Of a stretch of 9,814 bases of DNA, positions 1-5,731 are shown in pieces. How positions within the stretch are numbered: the first letter of the stretch is position 1; the number at the start of each line of letters is the position of its first letter. The stretch is from positions 1 to 9,814 of the forward strand of contig JAGWTL010000091.1 of NCBI GenBank assembly GCA_028869035.1, read 5' to 3'. Both the position numbers and the translations under genes were made by a program. Origin of the DNA: Burkholderiales bacterium. GTDB lineage: Bacteria; Pseudomonadota; Gammaproteobacteria; Burkholderiales; Burkholderiaceae_C. The notes beneath the pieces are model-generated. The model saw only the letters and a program-made list of their open reading frames with translations, did not search any database and was not told the DNA's origin.

Positions 1-728
1 CAGGCAAATTCAACGCAATGTCCCGCGGGATGTGGCGTGAGTTGCGCCGGGTGTTTGCCGCCTTCCAGGAGGATACGTCCCTGCGTTGCGTGGTGCTGCG
101 CGGAGAGGGCGGGCATTTCTGCGCGGGGGGAGACATCTCCGAATACGCCGATTTCCGTTTCAGTGAAACCGGCTTGCGCGACTTCCATGACAACGATGTC
201 TGGGGCGGCCTGCAAGCCGTGCTCGCATGTGACGTCCCGGTGCTGGCGCAGATCGATGGCAACTGCATGGGCGCCGGTGTCGAGATCGCCTGCTGCTGCG
301 ATCTTCGTGTTGCCACCGCTTCGGCGCGCTTCGGCGCCCCGATCGCCAGGCTCGGCTTTCCCATGGCCCCGCGCGAAGCCGCCCTGGTGTTGCGCGAGGC
401 GGGGCCACTGACCGCCCGCGAGATGCTGCTCGAGGCGGCCGTGCTGACAGCCGGGCAGATGCAGGCCCGTGGTTTCCTGCAGCGTGTCGTGCCCGACCAG
501 CAGTTGGGGGATGAGGTCGCCTTGACGCTGCAACGCATCCAGGCGCTGGCCCCTCAGGCAGCGCGGTTGAACAAACAGGCCTTGCGTGCCTTGCAGTCGG
601 GAGCCCCTGACGCACTGCAGGTCTTGCTGGCGCAGGCCTACGCCTACGCTGGCAGCGCGGAGCACCGCGAAGGCATCGCCGCTTTCCTGGCCAAACGCCC
701 GGCCGATTTTTCCATCCCGACTTCCTGA
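1..728 (+). CDS. Enoyl-CoA hydratase/isomerase (crotonase) family protein, 5'-truncated by window edge
   Basis: This is a crotonase-fold protein, expected to act on an acyl-CoA thioester in the cytoplasm. The reading frame is already open at base 3 and encodes GKFNA just before the first ATG (18). That matches the conserved N-terminal crotonase segment, so the true start lies upstream of the window. Counting from that ATG as residue 1, the oxyanion-hole segment HFCAGGDI is at 33-40 and the second glycine-rich loop GNCMGAGVEIA at 81-91, including Glu89, the equivalent of the first catalytic Glu of classical hydratases. The segment FGAPIARLGF (105-114) has Ile109 where hydratases have their second catalytic Glu. 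It may therefore be an isomerase, decarboxylase or other crotonase rather than a true hydratase. matB follows after 16 nt, which suggests an operon. The family call is firm; the exact substrate is unknown. Confidence 0.85.
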   Translation, partial: GKFNAMSRGMWRELRRVFAAFQEDTSLRCVVLRGEGGHFCAGGDISEYADFRFSETGLRDFHDNDVWGGLQAVLACDVPVLAQIDGNCMGAGVEIACCCDLRVATASARFGAPIARLGFPMAPREAALVLREAGPLTAREMLLEAAVLTAGQMQARGFLQRVVPDQQLGDEVALTLQRIQALAPQAARLNKQALRALQSGAPDALQVLLAQAYAYAGSAEHREGIAAFLAKRPADFSIPTS

Positions 729-744
729 ACCAGTGACACCCACC

Positions 745-2277
745 ATGCCCCGTCCCAACGCCAACCTGTTTGCCGCGCTGCGCGCGGCCTTTCCCGCGAA
801 CCTCGACGCGGTCGCCATAGCGACCGACAACGGCCTGAACTACTCCTGGCGCGACCTGGAGCGCGCCACGGCCATGCTGGCCAACCTGCTGAAGTCCCTG
901 GATCTGCCCGCAGGCTCGCGCATTGCGGTGCAGGTGGAGAAGTCGGTCGAGGCGATGATGCTGTATCTCGCCACGCTGCGCGCCGGTTATGTCTTCCTGC
1001 CGCTCAACACGGCCTACCAGAGCGCCGAGATCGAATACTTCATAGCCAACGCCGAGCCGGCCGTGGTGGTCTGCAGCGCCAGGAACTTCGGCTGGGTCAG
1101 CAAGCTGGCCTTCAAGGCCGGCACCCAGCACGTCTACACCCTGGACGACGACCGCAGGGGCTCCCTGCTGGACCGTGCCGCCCACTGCTCCGACCAGCAC
1201 ACGCCGGTGGAGCGCCAGGCCGATGACCTGGCCGCCATCCTCTACACCAGCGGCACCACGGGCCGCAGCAAGGGCGCCATGCTCACGCACGGCAATCTGC
1301 TGAGCAATGCGCGTGTGCTGAAAGACTGCTGGGGCTGGAGGCCGGGCGACGTGCTGATCCACGCGCTGCCCATCTTCCACGTGCACGGCCTCTTCGTGGC
1401 CCTGCATGGCGCGCTGCTCAACGGCAGCAAGATGATCTGGATGGCCAAATTCGATCCCAGGCAGGTGATCCAGAAGCTGCCCGAGGCCACGGTGTTCATG
1501 GGTGTGCCCACCCTGTACGTGCGCCTGCTGGCCGAGCCTGGCCTCACGCGCGAGACCGTGCGCAATATGCGTCTCTTCGTTGCCGGTTCGGCGCCACTGC
1601 TGATCGAGACCTTTCAGGCCTGGCAGCAGCGCACCGGCCACACCATCCTGGAGCGTTACGGCATGAGCGAGACCATCATGCTGACTTCCAATCCCTACGA
1701 CCCCGCCAAGGGCGAACGCCGCGGCGGCACCGTGGGCTTCCCCCTGCCGGGTGTGAGCCTGCGTGTCTGCGACGAGGCGGGCCAGCCCCTGCCGGTAGGC
1801 GATATCGGGGGCATCCAGGTGCAAGGACCGAATGTGTTCAAGGGCTACTGGCGCATGCCCGAGAAGACAAAAGAGGAGTTCACCGCCGACGGTTATTTCA
1901 AGACCGGCGACGTGGGCAAGTTCGACGCGCGCGGTTATGTGAGCATCGTGGGCCGCAGCAAGGACCTGATCATCAGCGGTGGCTACAACGTCTACCCGGC
2001 CGAGATCGAGGGCTACATCAACGAAATGTCCGGCGTGGCCGAGAGCGCGCTGGTGGGTGTGCCGCACCCTGATTTCGGCGAGGTGGGCGTGGCCGTGGTG
2101 GTGCGCAAGCCAGGGGCGGTGCTGGACGGCGAGCAGATCATCGCCGTGCTGAAGTCGAAACTTGCCAACTTCAAGATTCCGAAGAAGTGCTACGTGGTCG
2201 ACGACCTGCCGCGCAACACCATGGGCAAGGTGCAGAAGAACCAGTTGCGGGACCAGTACAAGCAGCTGTTCAGCTGA
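745..2277 (+). CDS. matB: Malonyl-CoA synthetase (MatB-type acyl-CoA ligase)
   Basis: This is an ANL-superfamily ligase of 510 residues, expected to convert malonate, CoA and ATP to malonyl-CoA, AMP and PPi in the cytoplasm. The ATP-binding P-loop YTSGTTGRSKG is at 167-177, ERYGMSET at 303-310, and the hinge-region GYFKTGD at 383-389. The C-terminal PRNTMGK is at 489-495, with Lys495 the expected catalytic lysine of the adenylation half-reaction. The N-terminus (NLFAALRAAF), short length and C-terminal motif resemble MatB proteins more than long-chain ligases. I chose ATG 745 because it precedes the conserved NLFAAL segment, although the ribosome binding site is weak. The frame is also open upstream, inside the preceding crotonase gene. 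MatB usually partners a malonyl-CoA decarboxylase; none is visible, only the crotonase. The ligase call is very sure and malonate specificity is likely. Confidence 0.85.
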   Translation: MPRPNANLFAALRAAFPANLDAVAIATDNGLNYSWRDLERATAMLANLLKSLDLPAGSRIAVQVEKSVEAMMLYLATLRAGYVFLPLNTAYQSAEIEYFIANAEPAVVVCSARNFGWVSKLAFKAGTQHVYTLDDDRRGSLLDRAAHCSDQHTPVERQADDLAAILYTSGTTGRSKGAMLTHGNLLSNARVLKDCWGWRPGDVLIHALPIFHVHGLFVALHGALLNGSKMIWMAKFDPRQVIQKLPEATVFMGVPTLYVRLLAEPGLTRETVRNMRLFVAGSAPLLIETFQAWQQRTGHTILERYGMSETIMLTSNPYDPAKGERRGGTVGFPLPGVSLRVCDEAGQPLPVGDIGGIQVQGPNVFKGYWRMPEKTKEEFTADGYFKTGDVGKFDARGYVSIVGRSKDLIISGGYNVYPAEIEGYINEMSGVAESALVGVPHPDFGEVGVAVVVRKPGAVLDGEQIIAVLKSKLANFKIPKKCYVVDDLPRNTMGKVQKNQLRDQYKQLFS

Positions 2278-2589
2278 AGCGCAGCCTAAATTGCACGCCA
2301 ACTTCGCGTGTGGTGTTGACGGGCTCCTCGATCAGCGCGGCGGGTGCGCCGGCCAGGACCTGGTGGGCCAGGTCGGAGGCGCCGATGCGCCACTCACGCA
2401 CGAAGATCCCCACGGACCAGTCGTAGGTTTCGTAACTGATCTGCGGGCGCATTTGTCGCCGCGGCCTGAACTGCCGTAATTGATGTTGCCGTGGTTCTGG
2501 CGCGCATCGGCGCCCCAGAACCACTGCTGGGCCAGTGCCACCAGCGGCAGCAGGGTGCACAAGGGCAAAAGCCGGTGTCGTGTGCGCAT
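2270..2589 (-). pseudogene. Small exported protein gene, probable frameshift near 2452-2454
   Basis: Two minus-strand frames together look like one gene. From ATG 2589, 46 codons encode a good signal peptide: a basic MRTRHR start, a hydrophobic LLPLCTLLPLVALA core, and likely cleavage after ALA20. A mature segment beginning QQWFWGADAR follows. In that frame the sequence then loses protein-like character. The -1 frame, entered at the AAA at 2454-2452, continues as RPQISYETYDW and ends REVGVQFRLRFS, with alternating hydrophobic residues typical of outer-membrane beta strands. Rejoined, the product is about 106 residues. A lost base in the A run, a sequencing error or true decay would all explain it. 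At 106 residues it is short for a beta-barrel, so it may be a remnant. Its stop overlaps the convergent end of matB by 8 bp. I do not recognise the family. Confidence 0.5.
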
Positions 2590-2591
2590 GG

Positions 2592-2618
2592 ATTCCCGTG
2601 GCGGCGTTCCACGGGAAT
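2592..2618. repeat. Perfect 10-bp inverted repeat with 7-nt loop
   Basis: Arms ATTCCCGTGG (2592-2601) and CCACGGGAAT (2609-2618) are exact reverse complements around the loop CGGCGTT. The repeat lies in the 49-nt gap downstream of the uspA stop and ends 2 nt before the ATG of the small exported-protein gene, both on the minus strand. It could be a terminator for uspA, although no clear U-tract follows it on either strand. It could also be an attenuating hairpin that hides the start region of the downstream gene, or a dyad operator. Confidence 0.6.
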
Positions 2619-2638
2619 TTAACAGTTTGCGTCGCAGC

Positions 2639-3082
2639 TCAGCGCAGCACCAGCACCGGAATATGCGAGTGCGTCAGCACCTGCTGGGTTTCGCTGCCCA
2701 GCAGCAGGCGCTTGAGGCCCTTGCGGCCGTGCGAAGCCATGACGATGAGATCGCATTTGTGCTTCTTGGCGGTGGCGATGATGGCCTCGCCGATGAGGTC
2801 CGACTTGGCGATCACGGCCTTGACCGTGAGCCCCCTGGCGGCGGATGACTTGGCGACGGCGTCCACGATGGCCTGGCCGTGCGCCGCCCATTGCTTTTCG
2901 ATCCGGTTGATATCGCTCAGGGGCAGGGCCAGGCCGCCTTCGAAATAGCTTTGCGGGTAGCGGGGCACCACCTTGAGGGCAACCAGTTCGGCCCCGCTGA
3001 GCTTGGCCAGGGCGATGGCGCTGCTCACGGCCTTCTTGGACAGGGTGCTGCCATCGGTGGCGACGAGGATACGCTGGTACAT
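2639..3082 (-). CDS. uspA: Universal stress protein UspA family, nucleotide-binding type
   Basis: This is a single-domain universal stress protein of 147 residues, the usual size for the family. It begins MYQRILVATDGS, the conserved first strand and Asp-containing loop that binds nucleotide. It ends with the ATP-binding signature: SHG at 117-119, nine residues, then G129-S130, followed by PVLVLR. The first Gly of the usual G-2X-G-9X-G(S/T) pattern is Ala116 here. The ATG at 3082 has AAGGAG at 3094-3089, 6 nt upstream, so this start is preferred over the longer open frame reaching 3199. It diverges from ccoI, and the gap holds a perfect FNR/Anr box placed as for an activator. In Pseudomonas several Usp proteins are Anr-induced and support anaerobic survival; a similar role is inferred here. 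The specific ligand is unknown. Confidence 0.93.
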   Translation of the reverse strand: MYQRILVATDGSTLSKKAVSSAIALAKLSGAELVALKVVPRYPQSYFEGGLALPLSDINRIEKQWAAHGQAIVDAVAKSSAARGLTVKAVIAKSDLIGEAIIATAKKHKCDLIVMASHGRKGLKRLLLGSETQQVLTHSHIPVLVLR

Positions 3083-3088
3083 ACGGTT

Positions 3089-3094
3089 CTCCTT
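3089..3094 (-). promoter_or_regulatory. Ribosome binding site of uspA
   Basis: The minus strand reads AAGGAG here, 6 nt before the ATG ending at 3082. It decides the start of uspA, because the open frame continues about 117 nt further upstream with no comparable site. Confidence 0.75.
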
Positions 3095-3114
3095 GGCTGT
3101 GTTGAAACAGTTCC

Positions 3115-3120
3115 AGACTA
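3115..3120 (-). promoter_or_regulatory. Predicted -10 element of the uspA promoter
   Basis: The minus strand reads TAGTCT, a TANNNT-type -10. It is separated by 22 nt from the FNR box at 3143-3156, which places the box centre at -41.5 for a start site at 3108. This is the standard class II FNR activator arrangement. The predicted leader of 26 nt contains the uspA ribosome binding site. The position is inferred from spacing only. Confidence 0.55.
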
Positions 3121-3142
3121 CGCCTGCGATTCTGCCAGGGTC

Positions 3143-3156
3143 TTGATCCATATCAA
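3143..3156. promoter_or_regulatory. Perfect FNR/Anr binding box shared by uspA and ccoI
   Basis: TTGAT-CCAT-ATCAA matches the FNR/Anr consensus TTGAT-N4-ATCAA at all ten specified positions. The dyad extends one base on each side (C at 3142, G at 3157). It is the only such box in the 110-nt divergent intergenic region and is centred at 3149.5. FNR-family [4Fe-4S] regulators bind such sites when oxygen is low. It is well placed to activate transcription in both directions. Confidence 0.85.
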
Positions 3157-3178
3157 GCTGGAGGCGCGTTCTGCCCGG

Positions 3179-3184
3179 TAGGCT
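3179..3184 (+). promoter_or_regulatory. Predicted -10 element of the ccoI promoter
   Basis: TAGGCT fits TANNNT and lies 22 nt downstream of the FNR box, mirroring the uspA side. The predicted start site is about 3191, only 2 nt before the ATG chosen for ccoI, so the transcript would be almost leaderless. Either that is real, or translation begins at a later start, or this hexamer is coincidental. Confidence 0.4.
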
Positions 3185-3192
3185 TGGTGTCC

Positions 3193-5517
3193 ATGTCATC
3201 AGCCAGTCCTGCCGTTCCCGCGCAGCACATGCCGGGGCCGTCGCGCGCCCAGTTGGCTGAACCGGCCGAAACCGGTCATCTGCTCGATGAGCCTGACGCC
3301 TGGTCCGCCTTCAGCCGTCCCTTGCATCAGCCCGGCTGCTGGGAATCCCATCTCGTGATCAAAGGCATGCATTGCGCGGCCTGCGCACTGACCGTGGAGG
3401 AGGCGCTGCGCGGTGTGCCCGGGGTCAGCGAGGCCAGCGTCAGCGCGGGCAGCCGGCGCGCGCGGGTTCTCTGGCAAGCCGATCGGGTGCAACCTTCGGA
3501 CTGGATGGAGGCCGTGCGCCGCGCCGGTTACCACGTCTTGCCGGCCAACGACGCCTTTGCCAGCGAGCGCCGCCGCAAGGAGACCCGTCAGGCCCTGTGG
3601 CGCTGGGCGGTGGCGGGTTTTTGCATGATGCAGGTCATGATGTATGCGTGGCCGGCCTATGTGGCCGAGCCGGGGGACCTGAGCGCCGAGATGGAACAGT
3701 TGCTGCGCTGGGCGTCCTGGGTGCTGACGCTGCCGGTGTTGCTGTTCTCCTGCGGGCCCTTCTTCACCGCGGCCCTGCGCGACGTGCTGCAGCGGCGCGT
3801 CAGCATGGACCTGCCCGTGGCCCTGGGCATAGGCATTACCTTCGTGGTCAGCACGATGGGCACCTTCGAGCCGCAGGGCATCTTCGGGCGCGAGGTGTAT
3901 TTCGACTCGCTGACCATGTTTGTCTTTTTCCTGCTGACCGGGCGCTGGCTCGAGCAGCGCCTGCGCGAACGCACCGCTGGCGCGCTGGACGCCCTCATGA
4001 ACCGCCTGCCCGACAGCGTTCTGCGCCAGCGTGCCGACGGCGGGTTCGAGCGTGTGGCCGTGCGCCGCCTGCGCAGCGGTGATGTGCTGCGTGTGCTGCC
4101 GGGTGAGGCCTTTCCCGCCGACGGCGTCGTGATCGAAGGCGAGACCCTGGCCGACGAGGCCCTGCTGACCGGTGAATCGCGCCCGCTGCCCCGTGGTGTC
4201 GGCGCGGCTGTGATTGCCGGCAGCCACAACCTCAGCGCCGCCGTGGGGGTTCGCGTGGAGTGCACGGGCGCGGACACGCGTTTTGCCCAGATCGTGGCCC
4301 TGATGGAACAGACGGCCATCAGCCGTCCGCAACTGGCGCAACTCGCCGATCGCCTGGCCCGGCCCTTCCTGATCGGCGTGTTGCTGGCGGCTGGGGGCGC
4401 TGCGGCCTGGTGGTGGCCACAGGATCCTGGCCATGCACTGATGGTGGCCGTGGCTGTGCTGGTGGTGACCTGTCCCTGCGCGCTCTCCCTGGCCACGCCG
4501 GCCGCCATGCTGGCCGCGGCCGGCACGCTGGCGCGCCAGGGTGTGCTGGTGCGCCGCCTGGGCGGGCTGGAAGCGCTGGCCCAGGTGGATATGGTGGTGT
4601 TCGACAAGACCGGCACGCTGACGCGCGATGCCCTGGTGCTGCAGTCCGTGCGGATCCGGGAGGGCGAGGATCGCGCGCAGGTGCTGGCCATGGCCATGGC
4701 ACTGGCGCAACAGTCGCTGCACCCGGTTTCGCGGGCCTTGCTGGCAGCCGGGCAGGGCGAGGGGGTGCAGGCCTGGCTGGCGCAGGAGGTGCAGGAAATG
4801 GCGGGCCAGGGCCTGAGGGGACTGGCGCGGCCGCCCGAGGGGCAGGGCGCCGTGACCGCCTTGCGTCTGGGTTCGCAGACCCATTGCGGTGTGACCGTGA
4901 ACGTGCCTGACAGCCCGCATGCCGTGCTCGCTGATGCGCAAGGCTGGCTGGCCACCTTCGCATTCGGCGAGGATCTGCGTCCCGATGCCCGTGCCGCCGT
5001 GACGGCGCTGCAGGCCCGGGGCATCGCTGTTTCGCTCCTGTCCGGCGACGCAGCGTCCGCGGTGGCCAGCGTGGCCGCGCAGCTGGGCATCCGTGAGGCG
5101 CGTGGCGGCTGCACGCCGCAGGACAAGCTGGCTTTTCTCCAGGCCGCGCAGCGGCAGGGCCGCAAGGTCGCGGTGGTGGGGGACGGGCTGAACGATGGCC
5201 CGGTCCTGGCGGGCGCCCATGTCTCTTTTGCCTTCGGCCAGGCTGTGCCGCTGGCGCAGGCCCAGGCCGATTTCGTGGTCCTCGGGGATCGGCTGGCCAG
5301 CGTCAGCGATGCCATGCTGCTGGCGCAACGCACCCTGCGGATTGTTCGCCAGAACCTGGCCTGGGCCCTGGGCTACAACGCGGCCTGCGTACCGCTGGCC
5401 GTAGCCGGTTACTTGCCGGCCTGGCTGGCCGGCCTGGGCATGGCGGCCAGTTCGCTGCTGGTGGTGCTCAATGCCTTGCGCCTGGCCGGTGGCTGGCGCG
5501 GAAAGGAAACGATCTGA
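3193..5517 (+). CDS. ccoI: Copper-translocating P1B-type ATPase for cbb3 oxidase assembly
   Basis: This is a membrane copper pump of the CcoI/FixI type (CtpA in Rubrivivax), 774 residues. It exports Cu(I) from the cytoplasm for delivery to the CuB centre of the oxidase, at the cost of ATP. One N-terminal metal-binding domain carries GMHCAAC (Cys61, Cys64). The order of core motifs is complete: TGES 326-329, membrane metal-site CPC 427-429, DKTGT 471-475 with phosphorylated Asp471, HP 510-511, and GDGLND 663-668 followed by GPVL. The DGPVL variant and the ccoS gene directly downstream favour CcoI over a CopA resistance pump. Hydrophobic segments flank these domains as expected. ATG 3193 has no strong ribosome binding site; TTG 3184 or ATG 3229 are alternatives. 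The last base of its stop is the first base of the ccoS start. Confidence 0.93.
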   Translation: MSSASPAVPAQHMPGPSRAQLAEPAETGHLLDEPDAWSAFSRPLHQPGCWESHLVIKGMHCAACALTVEEALRGVPGVSEASVSAGSRRARVLWQADRVQPSDWMEAVRRAGYHVLPANDAFASERRRKETRQALWRWAVAGFCMMQVMMYAWPAYVAEPGDLSAEMEQLLRWASWVLTLPVLLFSCGPFFTAALRDVLQRRVSMDLPVALGIGITFVVSTMGTFEPQGIFGREVYFDSLTMFVFFLLTGRWLEQRLRERTAGALDALMNRLPDSVLRQRADGGFERVAVRRLRSGDVLRVLPGEAFPADGVVIEGETLADEALLTGESRPLPRGVGAAVIAGSHNLSAAVGVRVECTGADTRFAQIVALMEQTAISRPQLAQLADRLARPFLIGVLLAAGGAAAWWWPQDPGHALMVAVAVLVVTCPCALSLATPAAMLAAAGTLARQGVLVRRLGGLEALAQVDMVVFDKTGTLTRDALVLQSVRIREGEDRAQVLAMAMALAQQSLHPVSRALLAAGQGEGVQAWLAQEVQEMAGQGLRGLARPPEGQGAVTALRLGSQTHCGVTVNVPDSPHAVLADAQGWLATFAFGEDLRPDARAAVTALQARGIAVSLLSGDAASAVASVAAQLGIREARGGCTPQDKLAFLQAAQRQGRKVAVVGDGLNDGPVLAGAHVSFAFGQAVPLAQAQADFVVLGDRLASVSDAMLLAQRTLRIVRQNLAWALGYNAACVPLAVAGYLPAWLAGLGMAASSLLVVLNALRLAGGWRGKETI

Positions 5518-5654
5518 TGGACATCCTGTATTTGCTGATTCCGCTTTCCGTGGCCCTGGTGTTTTTCATACTCGCCGGCCTGTGGTGGGCCATCGAGCGG
5601 GGCCAGTTCGAGGACATCGAGGCCGAAGGCGAACGGATCCTGCGGGATTCCTGA
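5517..5654 (+). CDS. ccoS: Cbb3 oxidase maturation protein CcoS
   Basis: This 45-residue membrane protein starts MDILYLLIPLSVALVFF, giving one transmembrane helix. It then has the typical WWAIERGQFEDIEAEG segment, in which the charged tail follows GQF(E/D)D. Size and pattern match CcoS, which in Rhodobacter is needed to incorporate haem and copper cofactors into the oxidase. The ATG overlaps the ccoI stop (TGATG), so translation is probably coupled. AAAGGA at 5502-5507, inside the end of ccoI, is a suitable ribosome binding site. It is intact despite its small size. Position between ccoI and ccoN supports the call strongly. Confidence 0.93.
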   Translation: MDILYLLIPLSVALVFFILAGLWWAIERGQFEDIEAEGERILRDS

Positions 5655-5659
5655 TCGCT

Positions 5660-5673
5660 TTGATTTGCGTCAA
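5660..5673. promoter_or_regulatory. FNR/Anr box upstream of ccoN
   Basis: TTGAT-TTGC-GTCAA matches the FNR/Anr consensus at nine of ten positions. It begins 5 nt after the ccoS stop and lies in the only gap of any size within the cco cluster (77 nt). It suggests an internal oxygen-responsive promoter for ccoNOQP in addition to read-through from ccoI. A tandem AAACCGG repeat (5672-5685) directly follows and is of unknown meaning. Confidence 0.75.
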
Positions 5674-5695
5674 ACCGGAAACCGGCCCGAGGGCG

Positions 5696-5701
5696 GACAC
5701 T
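5696..5701 (+). promoter_or_regulatory. Predicted -10 element of the ccoN promoter
   Basis: GACACT is a weak -10 match, but it lies exactly 22 nt after the FNR box, putting the box at -41.5 relative to a start near 5708. The leader would be 24 nt and include AGAGG at 5722-5726, which is 5 nt before the ccoN ATG. A poor -10 is common where an activator is required. Confidence 0.45.
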
Positions 5702-5731
5702 TCATCCAGCTAAGCAAGAAAAGAGGTGCGC

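Noticed and set aside
160..2301. A 713-codon open frame on the minus strand opposite the crotonase and matB genes
   Set aside because: It is His-, Gly-, Ala- and Arg-rich with no recognisable domain, as expected for the complement of GC-rich codons. The plus strand carries complete conserved motifs throughout.
2450..2456. Programmed -1 ribosomal frameshift in the small exported-protein gene
   Set aside because: The AAA run is too short for a standard X-XXY-YYZ slippery heptamer, and I see no stimulatory structure just downstream; a lost base is simpler.
2278..2638. Plus-strand small open frames in the region after matB
   Set aside because: They lack ribosome binding sites or recognisable features, while the minus strand shows a signal peptide and a coherent C-terminus.
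3199..5333. Two long minus-strand open frames opposite ccoI
   Set aside because: Low-complexity shadows of a GC-rich gene; ccoI has every P1B-ATPase motif in order on the other strand.
3193..5517. Copper-resistance pump CopA
   Set aside because: The GDGLNDGPVL form, the single metal-binding domain and the directly overlapping ccoS gene favour the assembly-type pump CcoI.
5672..5685. Tandem AAACCGG repeat as an operator or terminator
   Set aside because: Two copies of seven bases in a GC-rich promoter spacer are weak evidence, and the CCGG-AAA-CCGG stem is too short to be convincing.
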